Source of the DNA: Bacteroidales bacterium | GTDB lineage: Bacteria; Bacteroidota; Bacteroidia; Bacteroidales; UBA932 | Direction of reading: 5' to 3' | Assembly (NCBI GenBank): GCA_017544265.1 | Contig: JAFYEM010000056.1 | Coordinates: 1 to 46,211, forward strand | Length of the DNA: 46,211 nucleotides | In this document: positions 40,289 to 46,211 of the stretch, in pieces | How positions within the stretch are numbered: position 1 is the stretch's first letter | How the letters are laid out: every line of letters begins with the position of its first letter | Notes under the pieces: model-generated | What the model saw: the letters and a program-made list of their open reading frames with translations, nothing else | Told to the model about the DNA's origin: nothing | Databases searched by the model: none | Translations under genes and position numbers: made by a program

Positions 40289-41335
40289 ATGAAATATTCC
40301 CTCCTGGTTCCCACCAGCATGGGGGTCCGCCTGACTCCCGCCGGCCGCCAGCCAGCATATACTGGCGGATCCTTCACCATTCAGGCCACCAGTGCCGAAA
40401 CCAATGTGGCCAGCGTATCCTCTTACCTGGGCCTTCCCGTGAAGGTGCTGACTGCCTTTGTCAAGGGACATCCTTTCGCCTCGTTCATCAAGGCTGATCT
40501 TCGCAGCCGGGGGATGGATGTCGAGGGGGTGGAAGTGCCACAGGGCGGTCCGTGGGGCTATAGGCACCAAATCAATATTGCGGACAGCGGCGCCGGGCTG
40601 AGGGGGCCGAGGGTATGGAACGACAGGGCCGGAGAGGTGGGCCGGACGCTCAGGGCAGAGGATTTCGACCTGGAGCATATCTTCGGGGATGACGACGTGG
40701 AAATGGTGCACCTGAGCGGGCTAATAGCGGCTCTCTCGCCCTCTTTCTGCCTTTCGCTTGCCGAAACGGCGATGCAGTATGGCGCCCGCGTCAGTTTCGA
40801 CCTCAATTACCGGGCTTCTTTCTGGGAGGGCCGCGAGGCGGAACTCCGGGACAGTTTCAAGGCCATAGCCTCCCTTTCGGACATACTTATCGGCAACGAG
40901 GAAGATTTTCAGCTGTGCCTGGGAATCAAAGGGCCCGCTGCCGGAGGGAAGGACCTTGCCGCCAAGACGGATGCCTTCCGGTCTATGATTGAGGATATCA
41001 GGATGCAATATCCGCAGGCGAAGGTGGTTGCAACGACGCTTCGCGAGGTTATCGACGCGGGCAGGCATCTCTGGGGCGCCATTGTTTCCGGCCCGGAGCA
41101 GACTGTCGTGATTCCGCCAAGGGAGATCAGTGTTCTCGACCGTATAGGCGGCGGCGACGGATTCGTAGGCGGACTGCTGTATGGTCTTCTGAAGGGGTGG
41201 AACACCGAGCGCTGCGCCCAGTTCGCATGGGCCTGCGGCGTTCTCGCGGTGACGCTTCTGACGGACTACGCACATCCGGCCGATGAAGAACAGGTCTGGG
41301 GAATATGGAATGGTAATGCCAGGGTTCAGCGATGA
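40289..41335 (+). CDS. PfkB-family sugar (acid) kinase, KDG-kinase-like
   Basis: The 348-residue protein has ribokinase/PfkB features: an N-terminal substrate block with GGSFTIQATSAETNVASVSSYLGLPV, FDLNYRASFW and GNEEDFQLCLG in the middle, ATTLREV, and the signature DRIGGGDGFVGGLLYGLL with catalytic Asp290. The FDLNYR and TTLREV blocks are those I associate with 2-keto-3-deoxygluconate kinases (KdgK) of Bacteroidetes, so a six-carbon sugar acid is the likely substrate. The product would be a 6-phosphate. With Gnd encoded next, a product of 6-phosphogluconate itself is an alternative; PfkB-type gluconate kinases would be unusual. The gene overlaps gnd by four bases (ATGA). Confidence 0.85.
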   Translation: MKYSLLVPTSMGVRLTPAGRQPAYTGGSFTIQATSAETNVASVSSYLGLPVKVLTAFVKGHPFASFIKADLRSRGMDVEGVEVPQGGPWGYRHQINIADSGAGLRGPRVWNDRAGEVGRTLRAEDFDLEHIFGDDDVEMVHLSGLIAALSPSFCLSLAETAMQYGARVSFDLNYRASFWEGREAELRDSFKAIASLSDILIGNEEDFQLCLGIKGPAAGGKDLAAKTDAFRSMIEDIRMQYPQAKVVATTLREVIDAGRHLWGAIVSGPEQTVVIPPREISVLDRIGGGDGFVGGLLYGLLKGWNTERCAQFAWACGVLAVTLLTDYAHPADEEQVWGIWNGNARVQR

Positions 41336-42750
41336 ATAATCTTTGTGATATCGGCCTTGTCGGCCTCGGCGTGATGGGCGCGTCTCTTGCCCGCAATATG
41401 GAGTCCAGGGGATTCCGCGTCGGCGTATTCAATTATATTCCTTCCGTGACCGCGGAGTTTCTCGAAGGCCCCGGAAAAGGAAAAAACTTCTATGGGGCCG
41501 ATTCATATACGTCTCTTGTCGCTTCGCTTTCGGTGCCGCGGAAGGTCTTCCTGATGGTCACTGCCGGGAAGGCGGTGGATGCCGTGCTCTCCGAGCTGGT
41601 CCCGCTGCTTTCTCCGGGCGATGTCGTCATAGACGGTGGAAATTCGGACTTCCATGATACCCGCAGGCGCTATGAACAGCTTTCCGGCAAAGGCATCCAT
41701 TTTGTCGGTTGCGGGGTTTCCGGCGGTGAAGAAGGGGCGCTGAAAGGGCCTGCAATGATGCCGGGCGGGTCTTCGGCGGCCTGGCCGCTGGTCAGGCCGC
41801 TGTTCCAGTCCATTTCCGCCAGGGCGGCGGACGGTGCTCCCTGCTGCGACTGGATAGGCCCCGACGGCAGCGGGCATTTCGTCAAAATGGTCCATAACGG
41901 AATTGAGTACGGGGATATAGAACTTATCTGCGAATGTTATCAACTGATGCGGGACTGTCTTGGAATGTCGAATCCTGAGATGCAGGAGACGTTTGCAAGG
42001 TGGAATGAGGGTGAACTGGGCAGTTATCTTATCGGCATCACTGCGCAGATTCTTGGGAAAATGGAGCCGTCGGGAGAGAAATTCCTGCTGGATTCCGTAC
42101 TGGACACGGCAGGGCAGAAGGGAACGGGAAAATGGACCGTCGAGGCCGCGTTGGACGAGGGCGTTCCGCTGACGCTCATCGGCGAAGCGGTGTTTGCCCG
42201 CTGCCTGTCCGCGCGCAAGGAGGAGCGTGTCCATGCTTCCGCGGTGCTCTCAGGGCCCGCCGCCTGTCATTTCGACCGGAGCGGGGCGGAGTGGAAAAAT
42301 CTCCTCTCCTCCGCTCTTCTCGCTGCTAAAATAGTTTCCTACGCCCAGGGTTTCGACCTTCTTCGGGCTGCTTCTGAAGAATATGGCTGGCAGTTGGACT
42401 GCGGACGTATCGCCCGGCTATGGAGAGGCGGCTGCATCATCCGCAGCGTCTTCCTGGACACTATACACAATGCTTTTTCGGAGCAGCCCGAACTGAAGAA
42501 CCTGATGCTGTCTCCCTGGTTCCGCAACACACTTGCGCGTGCCCAGGACGGGTGGCGGAAGGTGGTCTGCATGGCGGTCAGCTGCGGCATCCCTGTCCCC
42601 GCCCTGAGCAGCGCCCTATCCTATTACGACGGCTATCGCTGCGCCCGTTCGGGTGCCAACCTGCTACAGGCCCAGCGGGACTTTTTCGGCGCCCACACTT
42701 ACGAGCGCACTGACCGTCCCCGCGGGGAATTCTTCCACACCAGGTGGTAA
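41332..42750 (+). CDS. gnd: 6-phosphogluconate dehydrogenase, decarboxylating
   Basis: The 472-residue protein is a full-length Gnd: the NADP-binding GLVGLGVMGASLARNM at residues about 8-23, then DGGNSDFHDTRRR, GCGVSGGEEGALKGPAMMPGG, the active-site VKMVHNGIEYGD (Lys185, Asn189, Glu192), QKGTGKWT, and the C-terminal RDFFGAHTYERTDRPRGEFFHTRW. It oxidises and decarboxylates 6-phosphogluconate to ribulose 5-phosphate in the cytoplasm. Its place as last gene of a regulated catabolic operon, rather than with glucose-6-phosphate dehydrogenase, is notable and suggests that the operon feeds gluconate-type acids into the pentose pathway. All catalytic residues are present. It ends 27 bases from the convergent lipoprotein gene, with no clear terminator between. 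Confidence 0.93.
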   Translation: MNNLCDIGLVGLGVMGASLARNMESRGFRVGVFNYIPSVTAEFLEGPGKGKNFYGADSYTSLVASLSVPRKVFLMVTAGKAVDAVLSELVPLLSPGDVVIDGGNSDFHDTRRRYEQLSGKGIHFVGCGVSGGEEGALKGPAMMPGGSSAAWPLVRPLFQSISARAADGAPCCDWIGPDGSGHFVKMVHNGIEYGDIELICECYQLMRDCLGMSNPEMQETFARWNEGELGSYLIGITAQILGKMEPSGEKFLLDSVLDTAGQKGTGKWTVEAALDEGVPLTLIGEAVFARCLSARKEERVHASAVLSGPAACHFDRSGAEWKNLLSSALLAAKIVSYAQGFDLLRAASEEYGWQLDCGRIARLWRGGCIIRSVFLDTIHNAFSEQPELKNLMLSPWFRNTLARAQDGWRKVVCMAVSCGIPVPALSSALSYYDGYRCARSGANLLQAQRDFFGAHTYERTDRPRGEFFHTRW

Positions 42751-42777
42751 TCTGTAAGTCCGTCCCGGCAAGTATTC

Positions 42778-43452
42778 TTATTCTTTAACCGACTCGGCTG
42801 TGAGGCCGTCCTCGTCCGTTACTATCCTGTAGTGGAACTTGTATGAATTCAGCTGGTTCTCTTTGAAATTGTTGCTCTCCTCTCCGTTTATTTTGACAGC
42901 CAGTGAGCTGATACTCATCTCAGCTCCGAATCCGTGAGTCTCGACCACCTGCCCTTCATTCGTAACCGCGTAATTTTTGAGAGTAGAGCCGTAATAGCCC
43001 TCATACATCGGTTGTCCGGAAGCGTCATAGTTCTTTATCTGGAGGCTGACCAGGCAGTTGTTGTTGAAGATGACATATTCATATTCTTTAGAGCCTTGCG
43101 TCTTGGTTGCAGTTTCATACTCGACGTCTTTAGGCGTGCAGATTATTTCGAAGACCACATCGGCTTCCGATGTGTAGTAAAACGTCTTGCTCCAGTTTGA
43201 ACGGGTGTTCTCCTCCGGTGCGACAAGGTTTTCGGTCTTTATGCTGCCGCCTTCGGGATATTTTACCTGGAAGTCAGCATAACGGAAATAGTCGGCATTG
43301 AAATTCGCAATCAGTTTCATTTCTACCTTGGTGCTGACTCTGCCGGAATTACCTCCGGATTTACCATTATTCTTGTCAGCATTGCTTTTGTTACAGGACG
43401 CTAATGCGGCCACAAGCAGTATTGAGGCCAGGATAAATACAAATTTTTTCAT
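42778..43452 (-). CDS. Lipoprotein of unknown function
   Basis: The 224-residue protein has a lipoprotein signal (MKKFVFILASILLVAALASCNK, Cys20), then a Lys/Asn/Gly/Ser linker (about 21-38) and a beta-rich domain (VEMKLIANFNADYFRYADFQVKYPEGG ... FYYTSEADVVFEIICTPKDVEYETATK ... EYEYVIFNNNCLVSLQIKNYDASG). It looks like a single immunoglobulin-like or jelly-roll sandwich of some 180 residues. No family is recognised. A -7 box at 43562-43569 gives it its own promoter with a leader of about 100 bases, and it lacks the palindromic operator of the locus to its left, so it is probably not part of that regulon. Confidence 0.75.
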   Translation of the reverse strand: MKKFVFILASILLVAALASCNKSNADKNNGKSGGNSGRVSTKVEMKLIANFNADYFRYADFQVKYPEGGSIKTENLVAPEENTRSNWSKTFYYTSEADVVFEIICTPKDVEYETATKTQGSKEYEYVIFNNNCLVSLQIKNYDASGQPMYEGYYGSTLKNYAVTNEGQVVETHGFGAEMSISSLAVKINGEESNNFKENQLNSYKFHYRIVTDEDGLTAESVKE

Positions 43453-43561
43453 TGTAACAGATTTTATTTAAATATAAGTTGTTCCTTCGCTTAAGTCTAT
43501 TCTTTCGCCGCCAGTAACATTTCATTGTCGTATAAAAAACCGGGCAAAACGGCTGGCAGGG

Positions 43562-43569
43562 CAAAGATA
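43562..43569 (-). promoter_or_regulatory. Putative -7 box (TATCTTTG) of the 42778 lipoprotein gene
   Basis: Minus-strand TATCTTTG, an exact TAnnTTTG match, 109 bases before the ATG at 43452 and directly after the stop of the broken small gene. No -33 element is evident in the A-rich stretch upstream. The leader between it and the gene shows no other open frame worth naming. Confidence 0.45.
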
Positions 43570-43866
43570 TTATTTTTTTCTAATTATAGCGTCACCATGG
43601 ACGTCATAATAGCTGCCGGGTTCGAGTTCGGCTTTGCTGTATTCGGTGCTTTCACAGAACCAGTTATTGATTCCCGGGTCTGCAGGGGAGTAGTCAACGT
43701 CGATAATAAGCTGGCTCCAGCATTTCATATTCTCGGCATTTGTGTCCCGCGGTCAGCGGTCGATAGAAACGATTTCGTAGTTGAGGCTGCCCAGGCCGAT
43801 GGCCGCGGCGGCCATAGATCCCAGGAGGAAGGCCAGGCAGACGAGGAAGGACAGGACTCTTTTCAT
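43570..43866 (-). pseudogene. Small exported protein gene with an in-frame TGA
   Basis: The ATG at 43866 opens a signal peptide (MKRVLSFLVCLAFLLGSMAAAA) followed by IGLGSLNYEIVSIDR and a TGA at 43755-43753. The same frame then stays open for 60 more codons (PRDTNAENMKCWSQLIIDVDY ... ESTEYSKAELEPGSYYDVHGD) to a TAA at 43570, and that stretch looks coding. One substitution (TGA from CGA or TGG) would explain it. Other genes here use TGA as a normal stop, so recoding of the code is not likely. The alternative is that a 37-residue protein is the real product and the rest is untranslated. It starts six bases after the flavin-reductase-like gene. Confidence 0.5.
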
Positions 43867-43872
43867 GGCGTT

Positions 43873-44436
43873 TTATTTCAGTTGCAGGCCGTCTTTGAAG
43901 GCATTCCCGACCGTATTGCCGAGGGCGACATAACGGTTGTTGAAGGGGTCGAAAGTGATGGGTTGGAGTTTGGTCACATCGACATTCCCCTCCCCGTCCA
44001 GGATGCATTCGTCAGCGCTGACGTTGACGATTTCGCCCTTGAGGATACCAGTTTCCTCATTGTAGGAGAGCACTTTGCACTCGAGGGCGAGCGGCAACTC
44101 CCGGATCAGCGGCGCATCGACGAAAGCGGACTTCTCCACATGCCATCCGGCGCGGGCCACCTTGTCGGGGACCTTGTTGCCGGAGACCACGCCCACATAG
44201 TCGCAGGCGACCAGTTGCGGGACGGTGCCCATGCTCACGGTAAAGGCCCCGCGGGCGCGGAGGTCCTTCACGGTCTTATGGCCCTTGGAAAGGTCCATGG
44301 TGATTTCCTTATAGTCGGAAATCCCGCCCCATGCGGCGTTCATGGCCGAGGGAATGTCGTTTTCGCCGTATGCGGCGATAATAAATACGGGCTGTGGATA
44401 GGTGTAAGGCTTCGCCCCGAAATTTTTTCTTGCCAT
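43873..44436 (-). CDS. Flavin reductase-like (FMN-binding split-barrel) protein
   Basis: From the ATG at 44436 the protein has 187 residues and begins MARKNFGAKPYTYPQPVFIIAAYGENDIPSAMNAAWGGISDYKEITMDL. This is the opening of the flavin-reductase-like split barrel: a 'YP.PV.ii....d..pN.m.aaW' strand-turn followed by 'hkT..nl...g.Ftvs'. The later AFVDAPLIRELPLALECKVLSYNEETG and ILDGEGNVDVTKLQPITFDPFNNRYVALG agree with small FMN-binding proteins of Bacteroidetes. It likely binds FMN in the cytoplasm; the electron partner and substrate are unknown. The start choice drops an eight-residue extension (MFIHIQNI) that looks like leader. The broken small gene follows six bases after it. Confidence 0.85.
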   Translation of the reverse strand: MARKNFGAKPYTYPQPVFIIAAYGENDIPSAMNAAWGGISDYKEITMDLSKGHKTVKDLRARGAFTVSMGTVPQLVACDYVGVVSGNKVPDKVARAGWHVEKSAFVDAPLIRELPLALECKVLSYNEETGILKGEIVNVSADECILDGEGNVDVTKLQPITFDPFNNRYVALGNTVGNAFKDGLQLK

Positions 44437-44583
44437 AATATTTTGTATGTGAATAAACAACGCAAGTTAACAATTTCCCCGGATTTGGCAATACTCTTGT
44501 TGAGAAAAGGCTTTGCAATCCCTGGCCGACATTGTCGCCCGCCTCTTCAAGATGTACCAGGAATTGACAGATTAACGGTCTGT

Positions 44584-45198
44584 CTATTGTTGTAGGCGCT
44601 TCCACGTCAAAAGTGGAATCTCCAAATCCATATTTTTCATGACAATAGTGGAATCAGTACGTTCCACTATGCGATAGTTTCCTTCAAGCAAGACCTCAAA
44701 AGCATCGCCATAGAAGTCAGTGAAATAGTGCTCCATCATCCATTTGCCTTTCTTCACGTCCTCATTGGTCGGGAAATCTCTCTTCCACTGGGCTACAACC
44801 TGCTTCTTATAATCGCCGTAGTCGGATAGTTCCCGCGTGCTGTACGGCTCATCCAGCCAGGCAGTAACAGATACAGACGGCTTTCCGACTTGCTTGACAA
44901 CAAAGGTTGAATCGCTCAGGGAAACACTGACACCTACTTTCTTGCTCCCTTTCACCAGAAAATAGTATCCACCTGTCGTCCGAAACGTTCCCCAAAACTG
45001 GCTACCTTCGCCGTAAGGAACCGCTTCAGAGCGACGGATAAGGGATAAATCCGCATTGCCGGAGCCTCCGGATGCAATAGTTACAACAAGTTCAGAACCA
45101 TCGCTTCCTTCATACACAAGCCATTTGCCAGCCAATCTTTGGGCAAAGAGAGGGCTGGCAATCAGGATGGCATATGCAAGAAAGAGGATTCTCCTCAT
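44584..45198 (-). CDS. Secreted protein of unknown function
   Basis: The 204-residue protein has a signal peptide (MRRILFLAYAILIASPLFAQ). The mature part is beta-rich in its first two thirds (GKWLVYEGSDGSELVVTIASGGSG, FWGTFRTTGGYYFLVKGSKKVGVSVSLSDSTFVVKQVG) and more helical around 125-160 (YKKQVVAQWKRDFPTNEDVKKGKWMMEHYFTD). The opening looks like a lipocalin- or DUF-type small barrel, but I cannot name a family. Its ATG overlaps the stop of the upstream gene (TAATG), so the two are co-translated. It ends about 150 bases before the flavin-reductase-like gene; that gap holds a short helical fragment on the other strand but no clear gene. Confidence 0.7.
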   Translation of the reverse strand: MRRILFLAYAILIASPLFAQRLAGKWLVYEGSDGSELVVTIASGGSGNADLSLIRRSEAVPYGEGSQFWGTFRTTGGYYFLVKGSKKVGVSVSLSDSTFVVKQVGKPSVSVTAWLDEPYSTRELSDYGDYKKQVVAQWKRDFPTNEDVKKGKWMMEHYFTDFYGDAFEVLLEGNYRIVERTDSTIVMKNMDLEIPLLTWKRLQQ

Positions 45199-46211
45199 TA
45201 CTCAACAGTATACTTGGTTGAGTGGTATTCAGTCGTAGGCATAGCTGTCAATACCTCCACCCAAATGTAATTGGAATAACGCACTCGCTCATTTTCGAAG
45301 GCCAGATAAATGGTCTTTGCACCCTTGGTGGGAATACGGCCGTTGCAGGACTGAGTGCCCAATGTTGAGTAATCTACATCGTATTGAAGTTGAGATGCTT
45401 GTTTGTTCCCATCTTGAAACTGCTTTGCCGCCCATTGGCTACGGAAAACGTACATATTGCAGTATGCATCTTCCTCTCTGATTGGACGGTTGTCATCAAG
45501 CAAGGTGCTGAACAAACCGCTACCTCTGGAGGTTTCATATAGAGGAAGCCCCAGGAAGCGAACCTTCTTATAGGAAAGGTTCATCTTGTCAGGGAATTTG
45601 CCATCAGAACTCTTGTCCTGCTCGCTGGTCGAAATGCGAAGATTGTAGAGAACATCAGTTGCTCCTGCAGGAATCTGAACTGCGACGAGCGCAATTGACT
45701 TAGCTGCGCTGGTAAACGTGGATTTGAACTGACTGGAAAGCGTGAATTTCCTGGGCTGATCAAAAACGGTGCGCATCGAAACGCCCTTGTTCGAGACCGC
45801 ACGGAAGTCTCCCGCCTTGCAGGGGATTTCCTCGCTGTGGACCGTCTTGACGGGGTGATATTCGCCCATACGGAACTGGATATCTATGGACGCGTATTGC
45901 GTCTTTCCGGGAACTATTTCCACCAGGTAGATGCCTTTGTTGGCCACCACAAGTGAATCGGCCACCTTTGTCTTCTGCGCGTAGGTCTTGAGAGTCTGGC
46001 GGGCATCGGCATTGTATAGCTTTACCGTTCCGGGATTCTGGAGGCCGATATTGTAGTACAGGACATCTCCTCTTTCCAGATAGACGGGGTAGGCCGATGT
46101 GCCTTCCAGCAGGCAGTCGGGGTTGGAATGCGCGGTATAGCGGAATCGAAGTCGAGCCTCATTGATCATTACGCCCGCATCCCTTTTCAGGATGGATACT
46201 CTGTTTTTCAA
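45198..46211 (-). CDS. Protein of unknown function, 5' end cut by window edge
   Basis: The frame is open from the right edge to a TAA at 45198, giving the last 337 residues; the true start and any signal peptide lie outside. The sequence begins LKNRVSILKRDAGVMINEARLRFRYTAHSNP, then LERGDVLYYNIGLQNPGTVKLYNADARQTLKTYAQK and GIYLVEIVPGKTQYASIDIQFRMGEYHPV, which suggest a beta-sandwich that senses or binds a partner. The rest is strand-rich, with an ISTSEQDKSSDGKFPDKMN loop and a C-terminal KTIYLAFENERVRYSNYIWVEVLTAMPTTEYHS. I recognise no family. It overlaps the next gene, so the two probably act together. Confidence 0.65.
   Translation of the reverse strand: MKNRVSILKRDAGVMINEARLRFRYTAHSNPDCLLEGTSAYPVYLERGDVLYYNIGLQNPGTVKLYNADARQTLKTYAQKTKVADSLVVANKGIYLVEIVPGKTQYASIDIQFRMGEYHPVKTVHSEEIPCKAGDFRAVSNKGVSMRTVFDQPRKFTLSSQFKSTFTSAAKSIALVAVQIPAGATDVLYNLRISTSEQDKSSDGKFPDKMNLSYKKVRFLGLPLYETSRGSGLFSTLLDDNRPIREEDAYCNMYVFRSQWAAKQFQDGNKQASQLQYDVDYSTLGTQSCNGRIPTKGAKTIYLAFENERVRYSNYIWVEVLTAMPTTEYHSTKYTVE

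Noticed and set aside
44504-44575. Short helical coding-like stretch on the plus strand (ALQSLADIVARLFKMYQEL)
   Set aside because: Only 23 codons before a stop, preceded by a stop; may be a remnant of a lost gene but cannot be supported.
43525-44595. Long open frame of 356 codons on the plus strand
   Set aside because: It runs antisense to the flavin-reductase-like gene, whose family motifs are clear; no recognisable protein on this strand.
1-46211. CRISPR arrays, tRNA or rRNA genes, riboswitches
   Set aside because: No regularly spaced direct repeats, cloverleaf sequences or conserved RNA motifs were noticed on reading either strand.

Overview
The window looks like a fairly GC-rich (by eye well above 50%) member of the Bacteroidales, probably an uncultured gut or rumen lineage. 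The evidence is a SusC/SusD pair, many short-signal lipoproteins with fimbrillin-like, BACON-like and fibronectin-like domains, a GLUG-repeat surface protein, genes packed with ATGA overlaps, and promoters with the Bacteroidetes -7 element TAnnTTTG (several with a TTTG/TTG -33 element). I cannot name the species from the sequence alone.

Positions 1-42750 read as one large glycan-utilisation locus built from three divergent promoter regions. Region A (4743-4882) drives a leftward operon (LamG protein, a frameshifted small gene, an outer-membrane barrel, two secreted proteins, the last cut by the left edge). It also drives a rightward pair (GH63-like (alpha/alpha)6 hydrolase and a metallo-beta-lactamase-fold protein). 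Region B (20731-20895) drives a nine-gene leftward operon: GLUG surface protein, fimbrillin-like and BACON lipoproteins, SusC, SusD, two more small lipoproteins (one frameshifted) and an EEP-family phosphoesterase. To the right it drives a lipoprotein ending in a CE15-like glucuronoyl esterase, a second modular lipoprotein, a 51-residue peptide gene and a 1271-residue modular lipoprotein, ending at a terminator at 31023. Region C (36932-38272) drives leftward a second 51-residue peptide gene, a 1264-residue modular lipoprotein, a fimbrillin-EEP fusion and a 48-residue lipoprotein. It also carries a LacI-family regulator gene and, rightward, a catabolic operon: SDR dehydrogenase, an Nramp-fold transporter without the metal-binding motifs, a PfkB (KDG-kinase-like) kinase and 6-phosphogluconate dehydrogenase.

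Six copies of a 16-bp palindrome (consensus ATGTGTGCGCACACAT, central CG) lie at these promoters and, as far as I could find by reading, nowhere else. The central CG fits a LacI-family protein, and the only such regulator here is encoded between two of the sites. I infer that one regulator ties the outer-membrane uptake system, the surface modular proteins and the intracellular sugar-acid catabolic operon into one regulon. The substrate is not settled; a uronic- or aldonic-acid-containing glycan is the best fit (CE15-like esterase, KDG-kinase-like enzyme, Gnd).

The right end (42778-46211) is a separate leftward set: a lipoprotein, a flavin-reductase-like protein with a small broken gene behind it, and two secreted proteins of unknown function, the last cut by the right edge. 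Three reading frames in the window are interrupted (near 2717, near 9555 and at 43753); the first two look like loss of a single base in a short run, so sequencing error must be excluded before calling them pseudogenes.
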